A DNA stretch of 41,318 nt from Planctomycetota bacterium (GTDB lineage: Bacteria > Planctomycetota > Planctomycetia > Pirellulales > Lacipirellulaceae). This document shows, in pieces, positions 1 to 8,301 of this stretch. Location: assembly GCA_013152205.1 (NCBI GenBank), contig JAADGV010000105.1, positions 1 to 41,318 on the forward strand, written 5' to 3'. A program made the translations under genes and the position numbers. The notes under the pieces were generated by a model. The model saw nothing but the letters and a program-made list of their open reading frames with translations, did no database searches and was not told the DNA's origin. Position 1 is the stretch's first letter. The number at the start of each line of letters is the position of its first letter.

Positions 1-91
1 TCGCGGCGACCCTGGGCTACGATGTGAAACGCCTTTGGCGTAAAGGACTTACGGCCTGGACTGCTCGGCACACCGAACTTGGAACTACTGA
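1..91. mobile_element. Right end of a dispersed palindromic element, cut by the window edge
   Basis: This stretch closely matches the right end of the complete element at 33551-33897. It shares an accctggg hairpin arm (9-16), the small hairpin cgcctttggcg, and the same terminal inverted repeat, cttggaactactga (78-91). The left half lies outside the window. No coding function is visible. It is probably non-autonomous, because the complete copy is only about 350 bp and has no transposase. Confidence 0.7.
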
Positions 92-381
92 ATGACGAAA
101 AATCTGATCGCTCACGGCTAACGGCTAATCGCTATTGTCCCAGATGTGGTGGCACAATTTCAACTGTGAAAATTTGGCCGGGTGGAGTTTCTCGCAGAGA
201 CGCGGAGACGGCAGGGTTTTTTGCTCATGTCAAACATTTCTGTATAAACGGGCGAAATAAAGGGTGATTCGCCCTAACCCAAGTCACGAATTGACTTTAG
301 GAATCTGCAATTGTAGGATACAGGCCGACTTATACAGAAAACTTTCTGTCTACTTATCGTTAGCCGTCAACAGATTTCAAA
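92..381. other. Intergenic stretch with no convincing gene
   Basis: A 62-codon frame crosses this region (79-267), but it starts inside the repeat element and is rich in common intergenic phrases (ggctaacggctaa, cgcagagacgcggagac), so it was not called. The stretch contains a small hairpin, acagaaa/tttctgt (about 335-350). It ends with gttagcc at 359-365, which has the form of an integron R' box just upstream of the next gene. Confidence 0.4.
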
Positions 382-1200
382 ATGGCAACACTCGCTGACA
401 TATATCGCGAACTGAATCGTTCCCGCGCAATGTTCGACAGCTTTCGTCCAATCATTGACGAAGCGGCGAAGGTGGCTCGTTACGTCAACAAAATGTGCGA
501 CGACATGGAAAAGTTCCGCCGCGACAGCGAACTGGTTGCTGGCTACTATCGCGATACGATTCGCAAGTACTTCGCGGAACACGGCTGGTACGTCGGCGCT
601 TCCCTTACCGCACGACAATTGGCAACGCTGAAGCGCCTTATCCCGGAAGGTGGACACGAAGCAGACATTGAAGCCTTCATGGTCGATCACGTTCGCTCTA
701 CCCTTACCGAGATCGAAAACTCTGCATTTACAGCATGGCCGAACCGTAAGCCAATCTTGGAGGACGCCTTCTCGGCACATCGGTCCGGCCAGTATTCACT
801 CAGCATTCCGTGTTTGCTTGCTCAGGCCGATGGGATGGCGTTTGACATTCTCGATGCCTTTGCATTCACAAATCATTCAGGCAATATTTCCGCGAAGACA
901 CGACAATTGATCGACTCCGACATCCCCAGCTACTCAACAATGTCCTCCTACGTCGGCATCCTTCTGGAAGACGCTGCAATGCGGGATCGCACCGGTGTTC
1001 GTGATGAAAAAAGAGATTTAGGGGCACCTATGTCACCCTTGAATCGTCATGGCGTCATGCACGGCATCGACACCGACTACCCAAACGAGGCAAATAGCCT
1101 TCGGGTGGTCTCGCTTATCGGTTTACTCGCGACAATCCACGGTTTAAAGAATTCGGACGAAGAAGACGGCTAACAAATCGCTCAACCGGAGCGGCGGTTG
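359..1200 (+). other. Possible integron-like gene cassette boundaries
   Basis: The gene at 382-1173 is bracketed by gttagcc (359-365) and ggctaac (1168-1174). These fit the R' (GTTRRRY) and R'' (RYYYAAC) boxes of integron attC sites. As is common in cassettes, the stop codon TAA lies inside the downstream box. That box is followed by a short hairpin, caaccg/cggttg (1183-1200), in the place of attC L boxes. A closing GTTRRRY box is not found downstream, where another repeat element begins at 1225. The cassette reading is an inference, and the site may be degraded. Confidence 0.3.
382..1173 (+). CDS. Uncharacterised protein with HEPN-like R-x4-H motif
   Basis: A 263-residue soluble protein without signal peptide or membrane segment, rich in predicted helix. 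I do not recognise a named family with certainty. The C-terminal part (about residues 217-227) contains LNRHGVMHG, followed by a conserved-looking DY-x3-AN-S segment and a hydrophobic helix. R-H-x3-H fits the R-x4-6-H signature of HEPN domains, which occur in RNase toxins and abortive-infection proteins, so a defence or toxin role is possible but only inferred. The ATG at 382 is the first start and has no clear Shine-Dalgarno sequence. The gene stands alone between repeats and shares no operon with its neighbours. Integron-like boxes at both ends suggest horizontal acquisition. A longer C-terminal motif match to known HEPN families would be needed for a firm call. Confidence 0.7.
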   Translation: MATLADIYRELNRSRAMFDSFRPIIDEAAKVARYVNKMCDDMEKFRRDSELVAGYYRDTIRKYFAEHGWYVGASLTARQLATLKRLIPEGGHEADIEAFMVDHVRSTLTEIENSAFTAWPNRKPILEDAFSAHRSGQYSLSIPCLLAQADGMAFDILDAFAFTNHSGNISAKTRQLIDSDIPSYSTMSSYVGILLEDAAMRDRTGVRDEKRDLGAPMSPLNRHGVMHGIDTDYPNEANSLRVVSLIGLLATIHGLKNSDEEDG

Positions 1201-1224
1201 GGCGCGTGCTTTGAGTTTGACAGC

Positions 1225-1416
1225 GGGTAGCACCGACACTTGTCCGCGGCGCGATATGCCACTTATTGGGCGCTGCTCGGACACGTGTCGGTGTGTGCAG
1301 CACAAGAGGATATTGTGTCCAAGGCAAATGACCTCCTGTGCTATGCACACCGACAATCGTTCGAAGACGCTTCCTCGTAAACCAACGTCAACTCCGAACG
1401 ACTGTCGGTGCCACCC
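1225..1416. mobile_element. Three-hairpin element with 14-bp terminal inverted repeats
   Basis: The ends are gggtagcaccgaca (1225-1238) and tgtcggtgccaccc (1403-1416), which are inverted copies with one mismatch. Inside are three stem-loops in a row. The first pairs 16-nt arms at 1231-1246 and 1278-1293. The second pairs 10-nt arms at 1300-1309 and 1332-1341. The third pairs 16-nt arms at 1348-1363 and 1395-1410. Each has one mismatch. No clear target duplication is seen. It has no coding capacity, so it is a MITE- or REP-like element. The overlapping short frames are shadows. Confidence 0.65.
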
Positions 1417-1435
1417 GCGAAACCCACCTTGGGGT

Positions 1436-1466
1436 AAAAGGTGCGTTGCGCTTCGCTGCACGCACC
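1436..1466 (-). terminator. Rho-independent terminator of the symporter gene
   Basis: On the minus strand a stem ggtgcgt/acgcacc encloses a GC-rich loop and is followed by TTTT. It lies 14 bp beyond the stop codon of the minus-strand symporter gene. Nearly the same cassette lies beyond plsC at 26988-27018. Confidence 0.6.
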
Positions 1467-1479
1467 CTACGGGCTCGGG

Positions 1480-3420
1480 TTAGGTTGGCGGTTGTTTGTA
1501 GAAGTAGCGGCGTACTAGGTGGGGTGGAGGGGGGCCGGTGGCTTTGCTTACGGCGATGCCTAGTGTGGCTGAGGCGATGAGTCCCCAGAGGCTGGGGTGG
1601 AGGCCTAGGGAGTCGATGCGTGTTCCGCCTAGGAGTGTGGGAAGGAAGAGCCCGACTGTTGTGCAGAAGCCGCCGATCATTGCGGCTAAGGCGCCTTGGC
1701 GAGTTGTGCCTTTCCAAAAGATTCCTAATAGGGTTGGGAATAGAAACGAAGAGGCGAGTCCGCCAGCGCCGAAGACGAGTAGTTTTTGCAAGAAATTTGG
1801 TGGGTGCAATGCGGCGAGGGTGATGAGAACCCCGGCGACCGCGGTGGTTGAATAGCTGATGATTTTTACTTTGCGTTGGCTGACGTCGGGGTTGATGGTG
1901 CGTTGGTAGACGTCGCGAACGGCACTTGAGCTAATGAGTAGGAGCATGCTGTCGACGGTCGACATGACTGCGGCAAAGGGGGCGGCGATGAAAATGGCGC
2001 CTAGCATTTGGTAGGGGATGCTCATGTCGGAAACAAGCCGCGTGGCGATGAGCACGATGGCTCGATCAGACTCTTCTGGCGTAAGCACCGGCAACGCGCT
2101 GCGAGCAGCCATGACAATGGCGATCAACGGCAGGTAGATCATGCCGAAATAGATCGAGACGGTGATAATGGCCCGTTTTAGCGTGCGGCTATCTTTGAAG
2201 GCAATCAGGCGGACCATCGTGCTGGGCTGAGCCATGCCGGTGATTGCCCACATGGTGAAGAACGAAAGAATCATGCCGAGCGTATGGAAAGGGCGGCCTT
2301 CGTTGGTGCGGCCGGGACCAAACACAAGCTCGTGGCCGTGGATCATCGGGTAGCGATATTCCGATTTTCCCTCGGGAAACCAAATGACCCCCGTCGCGCC
2401 GTGGCTTACCTCGACGCCATCAACCGTTTCGGTGTCGTTGTTTTTGTAGGGAAACTCGATTTTTAGCACGTTGCCGAGAACGGCATCTTGTTCAACGGCT
2501 CGTTTTACTTGGTTGGCTGTGGTGGTGACCTGGCCCTTTGCATCGGTCGCCATGGTGATTTCGGCAAATGCTAGTTCGTCGTCGGATTGCCAGTGGATCA
2601 ACAACGGGCTGTTTGGCTTTTCTGGGTTTCGGTAGGCGATGCCCGCCGGGGCCGGGGTGCCGGTGGTGTGAAAGACTAAATCGTTGAAGGTTCCTTTGGC
2701 GCCGTCCGGTCCGGGGACAGAGGTGATGGCCATGGGCGGCTGTTGGGCTAGCGTTTTGGTTGCCTTTTCGAGGCCGCCCGTTTTGTTGAGCACGATGGGG
2801 ATGAGCACCAACACTCCGAGCCCCATGACGATGCCTTGCATGACGTCGGTCCAGACAACCGCACGAAATCCGCCGTAGGAGGTGTAGAAGATGACGACCA
2901 CGGCGAAGATGATGAGGCTCACTTCGTAGGCGTAATCGAACTGGAGATTGAAGGTGTCTTCGATAATGATTGCGCCCAACTTGAACTGTGCAACCAGAAA
3001 GCAAATGGTAAAGAAGACCATCGTACCGCTTGAGATGAGGCCGATGGCGGGCGACTCGAAACGGTCGCGTAGGACGTCGGGGATGGTAATTGCGTTTGAG
3101 ATGCGGGCGACCTGATTCAGCCGTTTGCCCATTATGCCCATGGTGCAGAGGGGCACCATCATGTAGCTGCCAATCCATAGAGCTAAGACCCAACCGTAGC
3201 TGTAGATGAGCGAGGGGTAGCCACCAAAGCTTCCGCCCGAGGCGCTGGTGGCAGCAAACGTGAAGGCCAGCGCCCAGGTGCCTAGGCCGCGGCTACCGAG
3301 AAAGTATTCTGAGAGAAAGGAACGCTTGGAGAGCAACCGGTGCGAGAGCCCTGCCAGCACAAAGACGCCGACGATGTACAGCAAAAACACCATCATCGTG
3401 ATGCTGCTAGTTTCGTTCAT
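1480..3420 (-). CDS. Sodium:solute symporter (SSS family, PanF-like)
   Basis: A 646-residue polytopic inner-membrane protein of the solute:sodium symporter family, which couples Na+ influx to uptake of a small solute. Family features include the N-terminal membrane helix, the glycine/serine-rich segment SASGGSFGGYPS in the second helix, SYGGFRAVVWTDVMQG in a central helix, and a run of C-terminal helices (AAPFAAVMSTVDSMLLL). The family usually has about 480-550 residues. The excess is a soluble insertion of roughly 150 residues (about 225-377) between central helices. The start codon overlaps the end of the upstream small membrane gene by 14 bp, an arrangement like yhdT-panF. That partner suggests pantothenate or a related acid as substrate, but the substrate cannot be read from sequence. 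Confidence 0.9.
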   Translation of the reverse strand: MNETSSITMMVFLLYIVGVFVLAGLSHRLLSKRSFLSEYFLGSRGLGTWALAFTFAATSASGGSFGGYPSLIYSYGWVLALWIGSYMMVPLCTMGIMGKRLNQVARISNAITIPDVLRDRFESPAIGLISSGTMVFFTICFLVAQFKLGAIIIEDTFNLQFDYAYEVSLIIFAVVVIFYTSYGGFRAVVWTDVMQGIVMGLGVLVLIPIVLNKTGGLEKATKTLAQQPPMAITSVPGPDGAKGTFNDLVFHTTGTPAPAGIAYRNPEKPNSPLLIHWQSDDELAFAEITMATDAKGQVTTTANQVKRAVEQDAVLGNVLKIEFPYKNNDTETVDGVEVSHGATGVIWFPEGKSEYRYPMIHGHELVFGPGRTNEGRPFHTLGMILSFFTMWAITGMAQPSTMVRLIAFKDSRTLKRAIITVSIYFGMIYLPLIAIVMAARSALPVLTPEESDRAIVLIATRLVSDMSIPYQMLGAIFIAAPFAAVMSTVDSMLLLISSSAVRDVYQRTINPDVSQRKVKIISYSTTAVAGVLITLAALHPPNFLQKLLVFGAGGLASSFLFPTLLGIFWKGTTRQGALAAMIGGFCTTVGLFLPTLLGGTRIDSLGLHPSLWGLIASATLGIAVSKATGPPPPHLVRRYFYKQPPT

Positions 3421-3862
3421 TCGACGCTCCTTCGGTAGCCGGGCTTACGGCTTCTTCTACCGAATCGAGGTCGTCGTCTTCGTAGATAAAGAGGCAGAAA
3501 AGAATCGAAACAAAAATGCACGCCAGCCAAGGGAGGGCTACGCCGTAGAAAACCCAGTCGGGGATGCCAAGCCCCAAGGGGGTGGTGACCGAATCGGCTT
3601 TTCGGTCGAACGATTCGAGTGGGCCCACCCAATCGCTAATCGTGGGGCCTGCTACCGCTGGGTCGGAGGGGTGCGATGCGTAGCCGTAGAGGTAGCAGTA
3701 TGAGCAGGTGTAGACCATCGCGACAACCCACATGACGAGGATGATCTTTGCCTCGCGCCGGGTGTGAAGATAGATGGGGTCTTCGACCAACGGCGGATTT
3801 TCAGCCAACGAGTGGCCGTTTGGCGGTGGGGGATTGTCGTCCTGTCCAGGCATAGTGCACAA
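3407..3862 (-). CDS. Small membrane partner of the symporter (YhdT/DUF997-like)
   Basis: A 151-residue protein with two predicted membrane helices, one around MWVVAMVYTCSYCYLYGY and one around VALPWLACIFVSILFCLFIY, joined by a loop of about 50 residues. Both ends are acidic or polar. The pattern (charged HTRREAK segment, then two helices) and the position directly before a sodium:solute symporter match the YhdT/DUF997 family, which accompanies PanF-type transporters. It is longer than the roughly 80-residue E. coli YhdT. The 14-bp overlap with the symporter gene implies translational coupling. It may be a stabilising or regulatory subunit. Its own activity is unknown. Confidence 0.75.
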   Translation of the reverse strand: MCTMPGQDDNPPPPNGHSLAENPPLVEDPIYLHTRREAKIILVMWVVAMVYTCSYCYLYGYASHPSDPAVAGPTISDWVGPLESFDRKADSVTTPLGLGIPDWVFYGVALPWLACIFVSILFCLFIYEDDDLDSVEEAVSPATEGASNERN

Positions 3863-4445
3863 CTCTGGGGTTGGCAGATTCGCTGTTGGTGTAGAACGAT
3901 GTTACGATGTTGGCTGATCGATGTAAATCACTGCCGTGGAAATACTGGAAGGATTGCAAAGTCGGCGGTTTGTGATTGTGGGAGGCGTCTCCCGACGCCG
4001 AAAGTGCTTGTTTTGACTCACGATCGGCGTCAAAGACACCAGTGACTTTGCAATCGTCCTGGTGCTTCTGCTAGAAAAATGTAATGCCGCTAAGTCGCGA
4101 AGGAAAGACAGGAATAGGATTGTCTCTCCTCTCTTTGCCAAAATTGTTAGGGTTGTGCGGGGTGATTGTTGATGTTTGATTTGGCTAAGCCGCGAGCGGC
4201 TGGGGGATTGCAAAGTCTTTTTTTGAACCGCCAAGACGCCAAAGTTGGCAAAGCTCGTGCCCATTTTTTTATTTTGCAAGCGATTTTCTTGGCAATCTGG
4301 GGGCTGCTAGCATTGACAGCGGGGCTGCCGGGTAGATTCTACAACTGCGGTTTCGCCCACCTCTCTTGGGGGCTGCCTACTATCCGACTCTATGAAACCT
4401 GTGGGTTTTGCCACCTCCTCTTCGGTTTGTCTACAGAAAAAGACC
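3863..4445. other. Intergenic region upstream of the EPS operon, repeat-bearing, no gene
   Basis: This gap separates the divergent symporter pair and polysaccharide operon. It contains a 104-bp inverted-repeat element (3952-4055) and a third copy of its terminal motif (4206-4217). It also has two loosely similar segments near 4340 and 4390, with ccacctctcttggg and ccacctcctcttcgg. Short frames here have no coding features. Confidence 0.6.
3952..4055. repeat. 104-bp element with 12-bp perfect inverted ends
   Basis: The ends are gattgcaaagtc (3952-3963) and gactttgcaatc (4044-4055), perfect inverted copies. Inside is the hairpin ggcgtc-tccc-gacgcc. The terminal motif recurs in direct orientation at 4206-4217. 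Its core tgcaaagtc also occurs in the gaps near 12952 and 13491. It is probably a very small non-autonomous element or a recurrent intergenic palindrome. Confidence 0.55.
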
Positions 4446-4474
4446 TTGCACAATGGTGCAGGAAAAAGTAATTA
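4446..4474 (+). promoter_or_regulatory. Candidate sigma-70-type promoter of the EPS operon
   Basis: TTGCAC (4446-4451) and TAATTA (4469-4474) are separated by 17 bp. Transcription would start near 4481, leaving an untranslated leader of about 200 nt before the ATG at 4683. The leader contains the palindromes ccct...aggg (4475-4500) and ctcag-tatta-ctgag (about 4576-4590). This is a match by eye to the consensus only. Confidence 0.4.
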
Positions 4475-4682
4475 CCCTCATCCCGTAGTTCTTAAGAGGG
4501 TGGTGTAGCCATATCGGCTAGCTCCGTTTCCCTCCTGACCCGTAAATACAGATACCTTTTGTAGTCGAGCCGCAGCTCAGTATTACTGAGTTAGGTGAAT
4601 GACGCGAATTCTCGAAGTGATGAACTCAAACATGTCTTTTATTGTCTCAAAAAAACGAACTGATCGACAACAAGGCAGGCGT

Positions 4683-5864
4683 ATGGCAACACGATTCGGG
4701 GAAACGATTCGCCGGCAGAATATTGTAGAGAGCAAAGTCTCCCTTATTCTTCTGGCCGTTGCTCTTCTGCTGCCAGGTTGCCAATCGGCAGCCTATCGGG
4801 CGAGGCAATTGCCGGCGGAGTTTCGTACCGCGACGCGTAGCGATCGACAAACCATCGACTTTTCTCGCGTCGCCTCTCCAGGCGCGAGCGACTCTGTCAT
4901 TGCGCCTCGTGACCTGTTAAAGATCGACATCGCAACGGGACGAGAAAACGAAAAAAAGAAACCCGTCAGGGCGCGTGTTGCTGAGGATGGAACCGTTTCG
5001 GTGCCAATCATTGGTCCAGTCCCTGTAGCTGGGCTGGAAGCTTATGAAGCCAGTCAAAATATTGCCAACCTAGCCATTCAGCGTGGGATGTACCGAAATC
5101 CGTATATCACCGTCGAAATCGAATCCAAGGCGGTCAATCGAATCACGGTTCTCGGAGCGGTCAGCGAACCTGGGGTTCATGAGCTCCCTCGCGGGAACAG
5201 CGACTTGGTGAGTGCCATCGCAGCCTCAGGTGGTTTGACTGACGAAGCGGGTACCGAAATCGAAATCGTTCGACAATCGGCAGTTGGGCTTGCGTCGAAC
5301 GAAAACAAAGCAACCGTGCCAGCCACAAACGAGTCGGGAGAAATCCAGCTCGCTGCTTATCAAGGCCTACGGCCACATGCGGCCCCTCAGGCAGTCGTGG
5401 GAGGCTATGCGTCGGGGCACGCGGCACCAACGACAATCCGCCTCGATCTCTCAAGCGGACGTCCCATGGGTAACACCGACTTTCGGCTCAACGATCGTGA
5501 CGTAGTGCGAATTGTTCCGAAAAAGAAGGAAACGATTTATGTTTCGGGGCTTGTTCGTAGGCCGGGAGATTTTGAACTCCCCACGGATCAAGACGTTCAT
5601 TTATTAGATGCCATCGCTTTGGCTGGGGGGCGTAGTTCTCCCGTTGCCGACAAAGTGTACGTGATTCGTCGGATGGAAAATCGCCCTGAGCCGATCGTTA
5701 TCCAAGTGAGTCTTTCTGAAGCAAAACAAAACGGCCTAGAGAATCTTCGCATCGCAGCCGGCGATACGATCACGGTTGAGCAAACGCCTGCAACAGCAGT
5801 CGTCGATGCAGTGAAGCAATTCTTCCGACTCTCCTTTGGAGTAGCAAGCAGAACCACCTTCTAA
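4683..5864 (+). CDS. Polysaccharide export lipoprotein (Wza family, SLBB domains)
   Basis: An outer-membrane polysaccharide export protein that forms the exit channel for capsule or exopolysaccharide. The frame is open from 4599. ATG 4683 is preferred because aggcagg precedes it and it leaves a usual lipoprotein leader. The hydrophobic segment ends in the lipobox LLPGC (Cys about residue 33), so the protein is lipid-anchored. A Poly_export domain follows (about 65-155; APRDLLKIDIATGR, VSVPIIGPVPVAGL). Then come two SLBB units, the first at ITVLGAVSEPGVHEL and the second at IYVSGLVRRPGDFELP with LLDAIALAGG. The length, about 393 residues, is usual for the family. It is the first gene of the operon with the tyrosine autokinase directly downstream, matching the Wza-Wzc pair. 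Confidence 0.92.
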   Translation: MATRFGETIRRQNIVESKVSLILLAVALLLPGCQSAAYRARQLPAEFRTATRSDRQTIDFSRVASPGASDSVIAPRDLLKIDIATGRENEKKKPVRARVAEDGTVSVPIIGPVPVAGLEAYEASQNIANLAIQRGMYRNPYITVEIESKAVNRITVLGAVSEPGVHELPRGNSDLVSAIAASGGLTDEAGTEIEIVRQSAVGLASNENKATVPATNESGEIQLAAYQGLRPHAAPQAVVGGYASGHAAPTTIRLDLSSGRPMGNTDFRLNDRDVVRIVPKKKETIYVSGLVRRPGDFELPTDQDVHLLDAIALAGGRSSPVADKVYVIRRMENRPEPIVIQVSLSEAKQNGLENLRIAAGDTITVEQTPATAVVDAVKQFFRLSFGVASRTTF

Positions 5865-5913
5865 AGACAAGAGATGCGATTGCATATCCCCTCGCCTAAA
5901 CCAAATTTACATA

Positions 5914-8277
5914 TTGTTTGAGTACGAACACGTGACAGCACTAGAACCAAACAACCCGCTTGATGTTGACTCCCATGAGGCATCCACAAGTGATCTCATT
6001 CCCGTGATCATGCGATTGCTGCACGTACTACGGCGCCGCAAGAAGGTTGTCTTTTGCACGCTCTATTGTTTTGGATTGGTAGGAGTTGCGTACTACATTC
6101 TGGCCCCCCGCTTATATCAATCGACAGCCAAACTGTTGATTGTCGAGCAAAAACTCGACCACATGTCGGCGGTCGGCGAGCACGACAACTCGGGGAACAC
6201 GATGGCCACTCATCGCGAGTTGGTGATAAGCCCAATCGTAATTCAGCAAGCAATCGCCCAGCTTGCGCCGCAGCATCGGGTCGATTTGCAGGGCAAGCCT
6301 CCTAAGGCTTGGGTGAAAACAATCACCAAGGGTTTGAACGCGAAGATAACACGAAAAACCAACTTTATTGAGGTGAGCTACCGTTCACGGAACCCAGAGA
6401 CCGCCGCAGCCGTGGTGCGTGCTGTTATTCAGTCGTACTTGGATTTTGTTGCCAAGAATCATCAGGGAACAGCAGGCGATATTATCACGGTTCTTTCTGA
6501 AGAGCGTGATCAACTTCAATTGCAACTCGATACGAAGCAATTAGCCCTTCAGCAATTTCGTCAGAAAGCAGGGCATCTGGCAGTTTCATCCGACGATGGA
6601 ATTGTCGAGCCGATGATTCAGCGAGCGATTCGCCTGAATGAAGCGATGCTTGACGCGCAAGAGAAGCGTCTCGAAGTACAAGCCACTTTGGCTTCTCTCG
6701 AAGATTCGTTGAGTCGCGGAGAAGACATTAGCCAGCAAATGATGGGCATCGAGGCGACCCTCGGGCGTCAGATGCTATTAGCCTCGATGGGTCTTAGTCC
6801 GCAAGACTTGCAGGTGTTAAGCGATCAACAGAAAAAGCTTTTGGCTGTTCAGCAAGAACTTCAAAATCTTTCTGCCGATTTTGGACCAAATCATCCTCGC
6901 ATTACTCAACTTCAAAAAGAAGAAAAAACTCTCGATCAGTACTTAACGACTTACCACTCAGGCGCAGGCAAGCGTTTTGATTCATTGGGCAAAGCGGTGC
7001 CTAATGAAGTGGTACTCGGAATGCTTCGGCAATCTCTGCAGCAAGCCGTGCGGAAAGAGCAGCAACTTCTCAAGTCGTTTAACGAAGCGCGCACTGAAGC
7101 AGCCAAACACAGCGATGTGCTTGTCCAGCTACGAACGCTCGAACGCGATGTTGCGAGAAAAGAAGCCCTTTACGATTCGCTCTCCGACAAAATAGCGAAC
7201 TTCGATATCAGCTTGGTCCAGGCTCCGATTAAAGCGACGGTGGTTCGAGAGCCATTGCCCAACGATGTTCCAGTTTCACCTCAACTACAAATGGTAGCCA
7301 CCATTTGCCTGATGGGCGGCACACTGCTCGGATGTATGATTGTCTACGTGCAGGACATTCTTGACGATCGGTTCAATTCTCCAGAAGAAATGTCTTCGCA
7401 GTTGGGAGTTCCCGTCTTGGCCATGGTACGCAAGCTTGCTCCTTTGGCTGGCGAAGGGTTTGACTCGGTTCATACCCATGTGATGCCGAATTCGGCTGAA
7501 ACCGAGGCGTTTCGTACCTTGCGGACGGCTTTGGCGCTCAGTGGTCAAGAATGTGACCGGATTTTGGTTTCTAGCTCGGAGCCAGGGGACGGGAAGACGA
7601 CGATTTCGGCGAATCTTTCGGTGGCCTTGGCTCAAGCTGGCAAACGAACATTGGTGATCGACGCCGATTTGCGTCGCCCTGGTTTTACCACCTTGGTCAA
7701 TCTCAAAGGGCTCCCTGGTGTTGCTGATGTTTTGACTTCGGATCAACCACCGTCCGTTTCAGCTCCACCTTTGGTTCAACAGACGGTGGTCGAGGGTCTT
7801 GATGTCTTGCCTGTCGGATTGCGAAGGCCTAACCCTGCTGAACTATTAAGCAGCAATGCGTTTGTCGAATTGCTCGCCTGGGCGGATTCGCAATACGATC
7901 GTGTCATCGTCGATTGCCCACCGGTTTTGGCTGTTAGCGATGCACAGATCGTAGGGCAGCTTGTCGATGGGGCGATCTTGGTTGTCCGACCAGAGAAAAA
8001 CCATCGTCGTTCGGTGATGCGAGCGGTCGAGAGTTTCCAGGCAACTGGTTGCCACATGTTAGGCGTTGTTGCCAATGGACTCTCCAACGATTCTTCTGGC
8101 TATGGTTATGGCTACGGCTATGGTTACGGTTACGAAGATGGCTATGGTCACCAGGAAGAGGGTGATTTGAATTTCCCTGAGGAAGTACCTGTGACGTCGT
8201 TTCCTATTGCGGAGGTAAGCGAGCAGGTGTCGACGCCTCAGTCGGCCCCACCCATCCGTCCACGCCGTGCAGCGTAG
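5914..8277 (+). CDS. Polysaccharide co-polymerase / bacterial tyrosine autokinase (Wzc type)
   Basis: An inner-membrane protein of about 787 residues that controls exopolysaccharide polymerisation and export. A Wzz domain has its first membrane helix at about 45-64, a long periplasmic coiled-coil part, and a second helix near MVATICLMGGTLLGCMIVYV. The cytoplasmic BY-kinase domain has Walker A SSEPGDGKTT (about 553-562), Walker A' TLVIDADLRRP (about 579-589) and Walker B RVIVDCPP (about 661-668). The tail (about 728-748) is an alternating Gly-Tyr run with seven tyrosines, the expected autophosphorylation cluster, and a further acidic/proline-rich tail follows. The start is uncertain: no ATG lies near, so TTG 5914 or GTG 5932 is likely. 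It lies 49 bp after the wza-like gene. Confidence 0.93.
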   Translation: MFEYEHVTALEPNNPLDVDSHEASTSDLIPVIMRLLHVLRRRKKVVFCTLYCFGLVGVAYYILAPRLYQSTAKLLIVEQKLDHMSAVGEHDNSGNTMATHRELVISPIVIQQAIAQLAPQHRVDLQGKPPKAWVKTITKGLNAKITRKTNFIEVSYRSRNPETAAAVVRAVIQSYLDFVAKNHQGTAGDIITVLSEERDQLQLQLDTKQLALQQFRQKAGHLAVSSDDGIVEPMIQRAIRLNEAMLDAQEKRLEVQATLASLEDSLSRGEDISQQMMGIEATLGRQMLLASMGLSPQDLQVLSDQQKKLLAVQQELQNLSADFGPNHPRITQLQKEEKTLDQYLTTYHSGAGKRFDSLGKAVPNEVVLGMLRQSLQQAVRKEQQLLKSFNEARTEAAKHSDVLVQLRTLERDVARKEALYDSLSDKIANFDISLVQAPIKATVVREPLPNDVPVSPQLQMVATICLMGGTLLGCMIVYVQDILDDRFNSPEEMSSQLGVPVLAMVRKLAPLAGEGFDSVHTHVMPNSAETEAFRTLRTALALSGQECDRILVSSSEPGDGKTTISANLSVALAQAGKRTLVIDADLRRPGFTTLVNLKGLPGVADVLTSDQPPSVSAPPLVQQTVVEGLDVLPVGLRRPNPAELLSSNAFVELLAWADSQYDRVIVDCPPVLAVSDAQIVGQLVDGAILVVRPEKNHRRSVMRAVESFQATGCHMLGVVANGLSNDSSGYGYGYGYGYGYEDGYGHQEEGDLNFPEEVPVTSFPIAEVSEQVSTPQSAPPIRPRRAA

Positions 8278-8301
8278 TGTCGTCATAAGGCTATCGATTC
8301 G

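Noticed and set aside
79..267. 62-codon frame near the left edge
   Set aside because: It starts with TTG inside a dispersed repeat and consists of common intergenic phrases. No motif beyond one CxxC and no ribosome binding site.
2492..3193. 233-codon frame overlapping the symporter gene
   Set aside because: It is a His/Arg-rich out-of-frame shadow of the symporter on the same strand.
8098..8150. Tandem ggctatggttat DNA repeat as a regulatory element
   Set aside because: It is explained by the in-frame Gly-Tyr tail of the tyrosine kinase.
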